The notes under the pieces are model-generated. The model was not told where the DNA came from. It saw only the letters and a list, made by a program, of their open reading frames with translations, and ran no database searches. A stretch of 36,796 nt of DNA from Chloroflexota bacterium (lineage in GTDB: Bacteria; Chloroflexota; Anaerolineae; J036; Brachytrichaceae), in NCBI GenBank assembly GCA_023488685.1, contig JAMDDR010000430.1, forward strand, positions 1 through 36,796, in the 5' to 3' direction. How positions within the stretch are numbered: position 1 is the first letter of the stretch; each line of letters starts with the position of its first letter. Below, piece by piece: positions 22,712 through 31,520 of this stretch. A program made the translations under genes and the position numbers.

Positions 22712-24574
22712 ATGATGATGGCGAGATCCATGGTGAACAAAGAGCGACCTGCAATGAAGACACAGAAGCGGCATGGCAGACAGGCCAGGAACACGATACA
22801 GGATGAACGGCACGCCAATGCCTGGCAGCCGGATGAGCGTATTCCTCGTCTGACGTCTCACCTCTCACAGTACATACCTCACACGTTGGCGCTATTGGCA
22901 TTTCTTCTGCGCGCGTTGAACATCACTGGTGAAAGCCTCTGGCGTGACGAAATCGACACCGTTCGTTTTTCGTTTACTGCCTTGAGCGAGATGCTGGGCA
23001 ATCTGGCGCGCAACGGTTTCAATGGCCCGCTCTATCACCTGTTGATGCGCGCCTGGCTATCGCTGGCTGGTGTGAATGACTTCGCGTTGCGCTACTTCTC
23101 GCTGCTGTGTGGCGTCGCGGAAATCGTACTCGTATTTGCACTGGCGCGGCGATTATTCGGCCGGCGTACGGCGCTGCTGGCGACATGGTTCGCAGCCATT
23201 GCCCCAGTGTTGATCTGGTACAGCGGCGAGGGGAAGATGTATACGCTACAACCCGCGCTGATCGTGTTGGCATTGTATGCGTTGCGCAGGGCGGTGGAGT
23301 CCAGGCCATGGAGATTAAAGATTGCGGCCTTGCGCACTGGGCGATATTGGAGATTTAGCGCTCCAATCTCTAATCTCCAATCTCTGAATCCCTGGTGGGC
23401 GGTCTTCATCGTCGCGGTTTCACTGGGATATTACGTGCACCTGCTCACACCGCTCTTCCTGGCCGTTGCGGCCGCCTTTTTTTTATTGTGGTGGCTGCAG
23501 TCGAGGTACCACATCAAAGGCGCGCTCCTGGCTGTGGTGTTGTGCACATTGCCATATGTTCCGATGGCGGTGTGGCAGTTGCCGACTTTCCTGGCCGGCA
23601 CAAATACAGGACACACGTTTTATCCATTGAGTGTCACCCTGTTTTCATTGCTGTATAACTGGTCGCTGGGGTTGAGTGAGCAACTCCCGCCCGGCGCCCC
23701 AGCAGGATATACCTGGTTGGCCATACTGGCGTTTGCGGGTATTGCTGTGATCGGTCTGGCCGGCAGTGCGGTGACCCTTGGTGCCCCAGCCAACAGCACG
23801 CCACACTCCAGGCAGAATGCTGTTGTGACGAAGGAACATATTGCTCCCATGCATGCGTTCTCATCTGCTGTGGGGGTGTTCATGTGGCTCATGCTGCCGA
23901 TGTGCCTGGTGTTCGTCATCTCCACCCGCGCACCTGTGTTCGAGCCGCGCTATGTGCTGTGGTCCGCACCCGCTTTATATATCCTGATGGGTGCGGGCCT
24001 GGCGTGGTTGCTCACACACGTGAGCGCCTTCGCGCGCGTGCTCTTCGTACTCGTGAGCATGGTCAGCTTGTGGGGAACGGCGGCGCAAATGCTCTATCCC
24101 ATCCGGCCCGACGTGAGTGGCGCGGCGCGGTATGTCGCGGCTCACATGCAACCGGATGACCTGTTCATGTTTCAGATTCCCTACACGCGGTACGGATTTG
24201 AGTACTACCTGCCAATGTATGCCCCCGCGTTGCCGGTGGACCCGGAGCCACGTCCCGATGACGGATTGCGCACCTTGCAGGGGCTGCGCGAACGCATCGT
24301 TGACGCACCTTATACAAACCATGGCGCAACAACCGATGACGTCAATTCGCAGTTGCTGCCAATGATGTTTCGCCAGCAGCGCATCTGGTTGGTCGAGGTT
24401 GAGGCAAGCATGTGGGATGAGCGCGATTTGGTGCGAGCCTGGTATGACGAGAACATGCAGCAAGTTGAGCGCCGGGAACTGCGCGGCGTCACCGTGACCC
24501 TGTACGAAATCACCTGGAAAACAAGCTGTTTTCTGCCACATGTCTCCGTGGGAGAAGCCACGCCCGAACGTTAA
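22712..24574 (+). CDS. GT-C type glycosyltransferase (GT39/PMT-like membrane protein)
   Basis: A 620-residue polytopic membrane protein of the GT-C superfamily. A conserved acidic loop after the first helix, ITGESLWRDEIDTVRFSFTAL, and NGPLYHLLMRAWLSL are typical of lipid-phosphate-sugar dependent transferases. Many hydrophobic helices follow and the C-terminal third is soluble. It probably glycosylates a lipid or protein at the outer membrane face; sugar and acceptor are unknown. Residues about 199-227 (between helix pairs) are encoded by a GATT/AATC heptamer element in frame. The start is uncertain (22712, or ATG at 22754), because the first 45 residues are Arg/Lys-rich and poorly supported. 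It is divergent from dnaB across a gap of about 90 bases. Confidence 0.82.
   Translation: MMMARSMVNKERPAMKTQKRHGRQARNTIQDERHANAWQPDERIPRLTSHLSQYIPHTLALLAFLLRALNITGESLWRDEIDTVRFSFTALSEMLGNLARNGFNGPLYHLLMRAWLSLAGVNDFALRYFSLLCGVAEIVLVFALARRLFGRRTALLATWFAAIAPVLIWYSGEGKMYTLQPALIVLALYALRRAVESRPWRLKIAALRTGRYWRFSAPISNLQSLNPWWAVFIVAVSLGYYVHLLTPLFLAVAAAFFLLWWLQSRYHIKGALLAVVLCTLPYVPMAVWQLPTFLAGTNTGHTFYPLSVTLFSLLYNWSLGLSEQLPPGAPAGYTWLAILAFAGIAVIGLAGSAVTLGAPANSTPHSRQNAVVTKEHIAPMHAFSSAVGVFMWLMLPMCLVFVISTRAPVFEPRYVLWSAPALYILMGAGLAWLLTHVSAFARVLFVLVSMVSLWGTAAQMLYPIRPDVSGAARYVAAHMQPDDLFMFQIPYTRYGFEYYLPMYAPALPVDPEPRPDDGLRTLQGLRERIVDAPYTNHGATTDDVNSQLLPMMFRQQRIWLVEVEASMWDERDLVRAWYDENMQQVERRELRGVTVTLYEITWKTSCFLPHVSVGEATPER
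23308..23392. repeat. Heptamer-phased inverted repeat inside the GT-C gene
   Basis: The left part has GGAGATT, AAAGATT (23310-23323), and a second GGAGATT occurs at 23349-23355. The right arm reads AATCTCT, AATCTCC, AATCTCT, GAATCCC (23365-23392). GGAGATTAAAGATTG matches the reverse complement of the right arm with one mismatch. It is translated in frame as RLKIAALRTGRYWRFSAPIS and the following residues. Confidence 0.85.
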
Positions 24575-24591
24575 ATAGTCCGCGTCCGGCG

Positions 24592-24597
24592 TATAAT
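24592..24597 (+). promoter_or_regulatory. Candidate -10 box for gyrA
   Basis: A perfect TATAAT lies about 115 bases upstream of the gyrA GTG, in the gap after the GT-C gene. No good -35 is seen at the usual distance (only CGTTAAAT-like sequence). The long leader holds an imperfect TGGGT...ACCCA inverted repeat. Confidence 0.35.
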
Positions 24598-24710
24598 TCA
24601 AATGGATCATTTCCTCTGGAATTTAAGGTTCGTTTGCGCGGTGTGGGTCAACGTCATTTGAAACCCAGCGCAGACGCAAGTCGGAACACGACGGACGGAG
24701 TAACCCTTAC

Positions 24711-27458
24711 GTGAGTGAGAATCCTAATGGGACTGTGCCGGATGGGGCGCATGAGTTTGCCTCCACCCCAAACGATATTGGCGGAGACGGTGTAGCAGAG
24801 CCGGTGCAGGAGACCGCGACAACATCATCGCCATTCGGCCGTATTCGGGATGCTGATATCGACCAGCAGATGCGTGGCGCGTATCTCGATTACGCCATGA
24901 GCGTGATCGTCGCGCGCGCGTTGCCTGACGCGCGTGATGGCCTGAAGCCAGTGCAGCGCCGCATCCTCTACGTCATGGAGGATACGGGTGCGCGTGCGAA
25001 CACCCCTTTTCGAAAATCGGCGCGCATCGTCGGTGATGTGTTGGGCAAGTATCATCCGCACGGCGACGTCGCCGTGTACGAAGCCATGGCGCGCATGGCA
25101 CAGGATTTCTCCACGCGCTACCTGCTGGTGTCTGGTCAGGGCAATTTCGGCAGTGTGGACGGCGATCCGCCTGCAGCCATGCGCTATACCGAAGCGCGGC
25201 TGTCGGCTGTGGCCGAGGAAATGCTGGCGGACCTGGATAAGGATACGGTTGACTGGGTCGATAATTTTGACGGCACGTTGCAGGAGCCGACCGTGTTACC
25301 CGCCGGGTTGCCGAATCTGCTGCTTAACGGCACGACAGGCATCGCCGTCGGTATGGCGACGAACATTCCGCCCCACAACTTGGCTGAATTGTGCAGCGCC
25401 GTCGCGTATCTGATTGACCACTGGCAGACGGTCGAGGATGTGACGGTCGACGAGTTGATGAAGCTCGTGCTCGGCCCGGACTTCCCGACGGGTGGGATGA
25501 TCATCGGTCGCGAAGGCATCCAGCAGTCTTATGCCACCGGGCGCGGGCGTTTGGTCGTGCGCGGCGTGGCTGGCATCGAGGAAATGCGCGGTGGGCGCAA
25601 CCAGATTGTGATCACCGAATTGCCCTACCAGGTGAACAAGGCGATGCTGGTCGAGCGCATCGCCGACCTGGCACGGGATGGCCGTATTGAAGAAATTACC
25701 GATTTGCGCGACGAAAGTGACCGGCGCGGCATGCGCATCGTCATCGAACTGCGGCGTGGCGCACAACCCAACCGCGTGCTCAACCGGCTGTATAAGTTCA
25801 CAGCCCTGCAAAGCACATTTGGCGTGCAGATCCTGGCGTTGGTCGAAGGCCAGCCGAGATTGTTGGGCCTGAAACGCGCCCTGACCATCTTCATCGAACA
25901 CCGGCGCGAAATCATTCGCCGTCGTACGGCGTTCGACCTTGCCAAGACCAGGGTGCGCGCACACATCCTGGAAGGCTTGCGTATCGCGCTCGATTTTCTC
26001 GACGAGGTGATCCGTACCATTCGCGAGTCGGAGAACGCCGATGCCGCCAAGACGCAATTGATGACGCGCTTGAAGCTCAGTGATTTGCAGGCCCAGGCCA
26101 TCCTGGATATGCAATTGCGCCGCCTGGCGGCTTTGGAACGACAAAGGATCGAGGATGAGTACCAGGATTGCTTGAAGACCATTGCTTATCTTGAGGACTT
26201 GCTGGCTAGCCCGATCAAAATACTGGGCCTGGTGAAAGACGACATGCTCAGGCTGGCTCAGAAATATGGCGACGAGCGACGCACCCAGATCGTCCTGGAT
26301 GGGCGTGAGAGCTTCGACGAGGAAGAACTGATCGCTGATAAAAGTGTGCTGATCTCGCTGACACAACGCGGTTACATCAAGCAAACCCCGAGCGATGCCT
26401 ATCGCGCCCAGTCACGCGGTGGGCGTGGTGTGAGCGGTATGCAAACCAGCGGAGAGGATGAGGTCATCTTCCTGTTCTCCGCCCGTTCGCATGACACCAT
26501 CCTCTTCTTTAGCAATCGCGGGAAGGTATATGCGCTCAAGGCGTATCAGATCCCGGAGGGAGACCGCGCGGGCAAAGGCACGTACATCGGCAATCTCATT
26601 TCCGTCGGTGATGGAGAACGCATCACTGCCGCGCTGCCCATCTCGAAGGAAATGATGTCACTGGCAGTGTCTGCAAACGGTGCTGACGAGATAAGCATGG
26701 AGGACGTGGATCCGGACCACACGGACGAGGATATCGAGATGGAAGCAGAGGAGAGCACTGCCGACATCGCCGAGGCAGAGATGCATGATCTCCAATCCCC
26801 GGCCTCCAATCTCCACGCCTCGCCTTGTGTTGCCATGTGCACGCTGAAGGGTCGCATCAAACGGGTGACGCTGAGCCAGTTTGCCAGCATCCGCAACAGT
26901 GGTTTGATCTGCATGAATTTGAGTGGCGATGATCAGCTTAGCTACGTACGCTTGACGCCGGGCAACGGCGAACTCATCCTGGTCACTGCACAAGGGCAGG
27001 CTTTGCGGTTCGAAGAGACGTTGGTCCGGCGTATGGGGCGCACTGCTTCAGGCGTGCGCGCCATGAAGCTCAAGCGTGACGGCGATTACATCGCCGGCAT
27101 GGAGGTGGTGGAGCCGGGTGGACACCTGCTGACCGTCACCGAACGGGGATACGGCAAATGTACAACCCTGGACGAATACCCGGCTAAAGGACGTGGCGGC
27201 GGCGGTGTGCGCACGATGGGCGGCACGCTGGACGTTACGGGTCTGCTCATTGCAGCGCGCGTCGTTCAGCCGAACGATCAGATCACGATCATCAGCGCAA
27301 ATGGTGTGGCACTACGGCAAAAAGTGAGCGACATCCCGCAGAGCGGACGCGCCACCCGCGGGTCGAGGTTGATCAACTTGCGTGAGGGTGACGCTGTAGC
27401 GAGTGTGGCACGTTTGGCGGATGTGACGCAACAGGAAGGGGTCAAGGTTCCCGCGTAG
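24711..27458 (+). CDS. gyrA: DNA gyrase subunit A
   Basis: A 915-residue breakage-reunion subunit of gyrase. The start is GTG at 24711 with GGACGGAG upstream. A non-conserved acidic N-terminus of about 45 residues precedes the conserved [44 protein letters not shown]. The active-site Tyr159 is in [10 protein letters not shown], and the GyrA box is QSRGGRG near 566, which supports GyrA rather than ParC. At the quinolone-determining positions the protein has [10 protein letters not shown]: Val120 at the E. coli Ser83 position and Glu124 at Asp87. The C-terminal beta-pinwheel is interrupted at about 645-703 by a very acidic insertion that includes a heptamer-repeat fragment (26787-26814). No gyrB is adjacent. 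Confidence 0.95.
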   Translation: MSENPNGTVPDGAHEFASTPNDIGGDGVAEPVQETATTSSPFGRIRDADIDQQMRGAYLDYAMSVIVARALPDARDGLKPVQRRILYVMEDTGARANTPFRKSARIVGDVLGKYHPHGDVAVYEAMARMAQDFSTRYLLVSGQGNFGSVDGDPPAAMRYTEARLSAVAEEMLADLDKDTVDWVDNFDGTLQEPTVLPAGLPNLLLNGTTGIAVGMATNIPPHNLAELCSAVAYLIDHWQTVEDVTVDELMKLVLGPDFPTGGMIIGREGIQQSYATGRGRLVVRGVAGIEEMRGGRNQIVITELPYQVNKAMLVERIADLARDGRIEEITDLRDESDRRGMRIVIELRRGAQPNRVLNRLYKFTALQSTFGVQILALVEGQPRLLGLKRALTIFIEHRREIIRRRTAFDLAKTRVRAHILEGLRIALDFLDEVIRTIRESENADAAKTQLMTRLKLSDLQAQAILDMQLRRLAALERQRIEDEYQDCLKTIAYLEDLLASPIKILGLVKDDMLRLAQKYGDERRTQIVLDGRESFDEEELIADKSVLISLTQRGYIKQTPSDAYRAQSRGGRGVSGMQTSGEDEVIFLFSARSHDTILFFSNRGKVYALKAYQIPEGDRAGKGTYIGNLISVGDGERITAALPISKEMMSLAVSANGADEISMEDVDPDHTDEDIEMEAEESTADIAEAEMHDLQSPASNLHASPCVAMCTLKGRIKRVTLSQFASIRNSGLICMNLSGDDQLSYVRLTPGNGELILVTAQGQALRFEETLVRRMGRTASGVRAMKLKRDGDYIAGMEVVEPGGHLLTVTERGYGKCTTLDEYPAKGRGGGGVRTMGGTLDVTGLLIAARVVQPNDQITIISANGVALRQKVSDIPQSGRATRGSRLINLREGDAVASVARLADVTQQEGVKVPA
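26787..26814. repeat. Short heptamer tract inside gyrA
   Basis: GATCTCC, AATCCCC, GGCCTCC and AATCTCC follow in strict 7-bp phase, giving [10 protein letters not shown] in the gyrase CTD insertion. It is degenerate and single-armed, so it is less certain than the other elements. Confidence 0.6.
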
Positions 27459-27526
27459 CCCTGTAGCTTGGCATCGTTCAAGAAACGGATACTCCCAGGA
27501 ATACAACCTGGAAAAACAAGGTCTTA

Positions 27527-28909
27527 ATGGTCACTTCACGTACCAATTCACAGTTGCTGGCCCTCTTGCCGGATCTTGACTCGCAGCGTATTGCTGAGAC
27601 GTTGGTGGCGTTCGCGAATAGCGATGGCGGTATGATCGTGCTGGGCTATGACACGCGCGGCAAAGAGTTGATGCGCGCAACGCCCGAGGATATCGAGAGT
27701 GCTTTGCGGGAGGCGGCACGCCTGTGCAAGCCACCTGTGCATGCCTCACTTGAACCGGCTGATAGCAGCGGTGGCGGGCCAGCGCTGGTGATCCGTGTGC
27801 CACGAAGCCAGGATTTGCACTCGCTCGAAGACGGGCGCGTACTCGTACGGGTCGCCGGCGAAAATCGCCCGCTGACAGGGGATCAGATCCGCAACCTGGC
27901 TACCAGCAAGGCCACCGGTGATTTTGAGGCGGAGTTGGTGGCCGGCGCGTCCTTCGATGACTTCGACCCGGCCATGATCGATGAGTACATCGCCAAGCGT
28001 GAGGACCGCACCCGGCGCAAGGTGCTCGGCGATAAGCAGCAGTTGTTGCGTGATGTGGGTGCGCTGGACCACCGCGGCCAGCCGACGGTGGCCGGGATCC
28101 TGCTGTTCGGCAAGAACCCCCAGGCGTTTATGCCACAGAGTGGCGTGGTGTTTGTGAAGTTCCCTGGCGTGGAGCCACGGGCTGACGGTGGCGCATTTGG
28201 CTACGGGCGGCGCGAGGAAATCAACGGGCCGCTTGCTCGCATTATCGAGCGTTCGTGGCAGGTGGTGCTGGAAGAGATGCGCGTCGGGGCCGTGGTTACG
28301 GGGCTGGAGCGACAGGACGTTCTGGAGTATCCCGAGTTCGCTGTGCGCGAGTCGCTGGTCAATGCCGTATGCCACCGTGACTACCGGCTGCGCGGCCGGC
28401 GTATTGAAATCCGTAAATTTTCGGATCGCATGGAGATCATCTCGCCGGGTGGGCTGGCGGGCTATATCACACTGGACAATATCATCGAGGAGCACTTCTC
28501 GCGCAACCCGCGCATCGTACAGGGCCTTTTTCAGTGGGGCTACATCGAGGAACTGGGTTTAGGGATCGATCGCATGATCGAAGATATGACTGCCTACGGC
28601 CACCCCCCGCCCAAGTTCAATGCGCCAGCGCACAATTTCACCGTCGTGCTGTCGAACCACCGCGAACGGCGCGGCCATTTCTCCATCACGACACCATTGA
28701 CCACGCCCGAGGGGTTGACCGTGAACGAGCGACAGGCGCGCGCGTTGCAGTACATTCGTGATCACGGGCGAATCACCAATCGCGATTACCAGGCGCTCTG
28801 TCCCGATGTGACTGCCGAAACGCTGCGCACCGACCTGGTGGACATGGTGGAGAAGGGTGTGTTGATGCGAATTGGCGAGAAGAAAGGCACGTACTATATA
28901 CTGAAGTAG
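27527..28909 (+). CDS. AlbA_2 (Schlafen-like) / HATPase_c_4 DNA-binding protein
   Basis: A 460-residue protein of the type often annotated as ATP-dependent DNA helicase RecG-related, though it has no helicase motor. It has an N-terminal AlbA_2 domain (IAETLVAFANSDGGMIVLGYDTRG, to about 130). A GHKL-like ATPase module follows at about 265-365 with VRESLVNAVCHRDY and MEIISPGGLAGYITLDNI, then a C-terminal winged helix (LTVNERQARALQYIRDHGRITNRDYQALC). Such proteins are usually transcriptional regulators, sometimes of defence or stress genes. It lies 68 bases after gyrA, with AAGG before the ATG, and is followed by Uma2 after a short gap. Function beyond DNA binding is not inferable. Confidence 0.85.
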   Translation: MVTSRTNSQLLALLPDLDSQRIAETLVAFANSDGGMIVLGYDTRGKELMRATPEDIESALREAARLCKPPVHASLEPADSSGGGPALVIRVPRSQDLHSLEDGRVLVRVAGENRPLTGDQIRNLATSKATGDFEAELVAGASFDDFDPAMIDEYIAKREDRTRRKVLGDKQQLLRDVGALDHRGQPTVAGILLFGKNPQAFMPQSGVVFVKFPGVEPRADGGAFGYGRREEINGPLARIIERSWQVVLEEMRVGAVVTGLERQDVLEYPEFAVRESLVNAVCHRDYRLRGRRIEIRKFSDRMEIISPGGLAGYITLDNIIEEHFSRNPRIVQGLFQWGYIEELGLGIDRMIEDMTAYGHPPPKFNAPAHNFTVVLSNHRERRGHFSITTPLTTPEGLTVNERQARALQYIRDHGRITNRDYQALCPDVTAETLRTDLVDMVEKGVLMRIGEKKGTYYILK

Positions 28910-28947
28910 CGGGTAGCAGCAAATAGCCAGTGGATGGAAATACGACT

Positions 28948-29508
28948 ATGGCCGTACAAGCCGCACTAAGATTGTTCACCGTTACTGACTACACTCGGAT
29001 GCGTGAGACAGGCATTCTGTCTGAAGACGATCGTGTCGAACTCATTGCTGGCGAGATACGCATCATGACTCCTATTGGCCCACTCCATGCCGCTGTTGTG
29101 AAACGACTCAACGCGCTCCTCAGCCGCCAACTCGCTGAGGAAGCGATCATTAGTGTGCAAGACCCGATCCAATTGGATGACTATACCGAGCCGCAACCAG
29201 ATATCGCTGTATTGCGGCCACGGGCAGATTTCTACGCAAGTGAACATCCGGCGGCCGCTGACGTGCTGCTGGTTGTGGAAGTCGCAGACACATCGATTGA
29301 GTACGACCGCGACGAGAAATTGACGCGTTATGCTGGAGCGAATATCCCCGAAGCTTGGTTGGTGGATGTCAGCCGCCAGACGGTGGAGCAGTACACGTCG
29401 CCGCGCAATAATCGTTACTTGAACTTGACGCTTGTCGAGTACGAAGACGTCCTCACGGCACATGCCATTGCTGGACTCACATTTCCAGTACGGCACATCT
29501 TTGGGTGA
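28948..29508 (+). CDS. Uma2-family PD-(D/E)XK endonuclease-like protein
   Basis: A 186-residue DUF820/Uma2 protein with a restriction-endonuclease fold. Key segments are DRVELIAGEIRIMTP, EPQPDIAVLRPR and LLVVEVADTSIEYDRDEKLTRYAGANIPEAWLVDV, which carry the D...ExV catalytic pattern and the conserved KxxxYAxxxIPEYW-like segment. Uma2 proteins are abundant in cyanobacteria and Chloroflexota and their target is unknown. The start is ATG 28948 rather than GTG 28930. It lies close behind the AlbA_2 gene and is likely co-transcribed with it. Confidence 0.85.
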   Translation: MAVQAALRLFTVTDYTRMRETGILSEDDRVELIAGEIRIMTPIGPLHAAVVKRLNALLSRQLAEEAIISVQDPIQLDDYTEPQPDIAVLRPRADFYASEHPAAADVLLVVEVADTSIEYDRDEKLTRYAGANIPEAWLVDVSRQTVEQYTSPRNNRYLNLTLVEYEDVLTAHAIAGLTFPVRHIFG

Positions 29509-29610
29509 TGCCCTGATCGTTGGCGTCAGGCAGGCGTCTGACCCGGAGCGATATATTCATCATGTGCTTGCTGGCAGAGTGGATGGAGTCGTCGCCATAT
29601 CCGTCTCGGT

Positions 29611-29620
29611 AGGAGGTGAT
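29611..29620 (+). promoter_or_regulatory. Perfect 10-base Shine-Dalgarno of the DinB gene
   Basis: AGGAGGTGAT is fully complementary to the usual 16S rRNA 3' end and lies five bases before the ATG at 29626. It is the strongest ribosome binding site in the window and fixes the DinB start. Confidence 0.8.
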
Positions 29621-29625
29621 ATCCG

Positions 29626-30153
29626 ATGAATGATGTTCTGGTGCATGCCCGTACGGTCCTGGAGACCACGCCTGCGCGCTGGTCGAGCCTGGTATCGTCC
29701 GTGACTTCTGAGCTACTCACGCTGGCGCCTGCACCGGGGGAGTGGTCCGCGGCTGAGTGCCTGCAGCACCTGGTTGACACCGAACGTTGGGTGTTCCCAA
29801 CGCGTATACGTGCCTTGCTCGGCGGGCTGGACTTCCCGGCGTTTGACCCGGAGAAACAAGGTTCCAAGCCAGGCGAGCAGCAACCTGTCGGTCTTGCCGA
29901 CGAGTTTGCGCGCCTGCGCGGTGAGAGTCTCGCCGTATTGGGGCGCGTGATGCCGGACGACCTGCCACGCCAGGCCAGACATAGTGAATTGGGCCTGGTC
30001 ACGCTGGAGCAGTTGCTGCACGAATGGGCCGGTCACGATCTCATGCATACCGTGCAGGCCGAACGCGCACTGATGCAGCCATTCATACGCGGTTGCGGCC
30101 CCTGGCGCTCCTATTTTGCCGATCACGATATCGACCTGGTGAAGCTGGCATAG
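29626..30153 (+). CDS. DinB-family four-helix metalloprotein
   Basis: A 175-residue DinB_2 protein. The putative metal-binding histidines are in ECLQHLVDTERW near the N-terminal third and HEWAGHDLMHTVQAERAL near the C-terminus, in the order typical of DinB/bacillithiol S-transferase folds. The substrate is unknown; relatives are thiol transferases or damage-inducible proteins. A perfect Shine-Dalgarno precedes it. It starts a tight cluster: the hydrolase gene follows after 12 bases and the GNAT remnant overlaps that gene by four bases. Confidence 0.88.
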   Translation: MNDVLVHARTVLETTPARWSSLVSSVTSELLTLAPAPGEWSAAECLQHLVDTERWVFPTRIRALLGGLDFPAFDPEKQGSKPGEQQPVGLADEFARLRGESLAVLGRVMPDDLPRQARHSELGLVTLEQLLHEWAGHDLMHTVQAERALMQPFIRGCGPWRSYFADHDIDLVKLA

Positions 30154-30165
30154 CATCTGTGCTGA

Positions 30166-31242
30166 ATGCACGACATGGCTAACGCGGCGTCTGCAGAATT
30201 TCCCCCTGACTTTGCCATCCAGCCGGCGGAGTTAACCCTGGCATTCTCGCATCTGCCAGGCGAACGCCGGCTGAGCTTTGCGCGCCATGCGCATGATCCT
30301 GCCGGCTGGCGACAGCAGTGCAAGCAGAAGCTGGCAGCGTTGCTAAACGTACAAGCGCAACAGACTTGTGCGGTGCGCGAGTTGCGACAAGTGCTGATCG
30401 GGGAAGGGATCGCCGTCAAAGCCATGGTCATGCACGTGAGCGATCAGTTGGATGTGCCCGCCTACTTGTTGGTGCCGCGAGAGAATTGTGCACCGCACAC
30501 GGCGGTGATGGCCATTCACGGTCATGGCGAGGCTGAGCCGTGCATCGGTTTGGGTGAGGATTACCATCACCAATTTGCGCTGGCGCTGGCCAGGGCAGGC
30601 TACCTGGTGTTGTGCCCTGAGCTGCGCGGGTTCGGCGCTCTGAAAGATGTGGCTGTGGGTGCAGCCGGTCAGCGCCTGGATTATTGGAACTGGGGTGGGG
30701 CCATGGCCTACTCGCTGGTCACCGATGGCTTCCAGCATGGACACACCCTGATCGGCGATACCGTGGCTGACTTGCTGCGATGGGAGGAGTGGTTGGCACA
30801 GATGTTCGCCATCCAGCATCTACACGTTGCAGGGATCTCCTACGGCGGCGATCTGGCGCTGACTTATCCGGTGTTCAGCGGACGGGTCGATCGCATCTTT
30901 GCCAGTGGGACACTCGGCTCGTTCTCGGTGATCTTCTCACGCTGCTATAACGCCCCCGCACACTGTATTCCCGGTGTGTTGCAGTGGATGGATCGCTCGG
31001 ATATCGCGGGTTTGAATGCGCCACGGCCTCTCGTGCTGCACTACGGCGAACTCGACACACCCGGCGATGACAACTACTCGGCGTCATACAACCACACGGT
31101 TGAACCATCCGTGCACGAATTGCGCGCCATCTATAAGGCATTCGGCGCAGAAGATGCACTTGAACTGCTGGTCACAGTGGGCAAGCGGCATGAGATGGAT
31201 AACGAGGCTTTGCTCTCTTTCTTTGCAAATACAGCGTCATGA
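30166..31242 (+). CDS. Alpha/beta hydrolase, acetylxylan-esterase/dienelactone-hydrolase-like
   Basis: A 358-residue alpha/beta hydrolase. The nucleophile elbow is GISYGGDLAL; the acid is probably the Asp of HYGELDTPGDD, and the base the His of GKRHEMDNE near the C-terminus. HGHGEAEPC is an oxyanion-hole loop. The layout fits large esterases of the abhydrolase_7/acetyl xylan esterase type that act on sugar esters or drugs, but there is no signal peptide, so action is intracellular. It is coupled to DinB (12-base gap) and to the next gene by an ATGA overlap at 31239-31242. The substrate is not inferable. Confidence 0.85.
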   Translation: MHDMANAASAEFPPDFAIQPAELTLAFSHLPGERRLSFARHAHDPAGWRQQCKQKLAALLNVQAQQTCAVRELRQVLIGEGIAVKAMVMHVSDQLDVPAYLLVPRENCAPHTAVMAIHGHGEAEPCIGLGEDYHHQFALALARAGYLVLCPELRGFGALKDVAVGAAGQRLDYWNWGGAMAYSLVTDGFQHGHTLIGDTVADLLRWEEWLAQMFAIQHLHVAGISYGGDLALTYPVFSGRVDRIFASGTLGSFSVIFSRCYNAPAHCIPGVLQWMDRSDIAGLNAPRPLVLHYGELDTPGDDNYSASYNHTVEPSVHELRAIYKAFGAEDALELLVTVGKRHEMDNEALLSFFANTAS

Positions 31243-31520
31243 TTGAACTACGCGGACAAAGAATCGTATTGCGCACGTTGGAGCGCGAACACTGCCGCAT
31301 CCTGTGGCAACAGTTCGAACCTGCCCAGCCCGTTCCCACCGAATCGCTCAGCCCTGGTCTGTCTGCCGAATATAACACGGCTGCACAACACGTGTTATCC
31401 AAGTGCGGCTTCGTGCAGGAGGGTCGCGAGCGTGAGGCGATCTACTGCGCTGGACGCCGCTGGGATCGTCTCATCTATGGTTTGTTGCGGTCTGATTACG
31501 AACGGGTGTCTTCCTCTTGA
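31239..31520 (+). pseudogene. GNAT acetyltransferase with internal in-frame deletion
   Basis: A 93-residue reading frame with the N-terminal strand of a RimJ-type GNAT enzyme (MIELRGQRIVLRTLEREHC) joined directly to its C-terminal end (AEYNTAAQHVLSKCGFVQEGREREAIY...RLIYGLLRSDY). The central part, including the acetyl-CoA pyrophosphate loop (Q/R-x-x-G-x-G/A), is missing. Complete members are about 180 residues, so roughly 85-90 residues appear lost, in frame, with the junction near 31360-31375. It is probably inactive. The start overlaps the hydrolase stop (ATGA), and the end overlaps the convergent XRE gene by 25 bases. Confidence 0.75.

Noticed and set aside
22622-22861. 80-residue N-terminal extension of DnaB
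   Set aside because: Sequence is not DnaB-like and overlaps the divergent GT-C gene; the usual PPHSVEAEEAVLG begins right after the ATG at 22621.
25296-26384. 362-residue minus-strand ORF opposite gyrA
   Set aside because: It is a shadow of gyrA caused by high GC and codon bias; composition is not protein-like for any known family.
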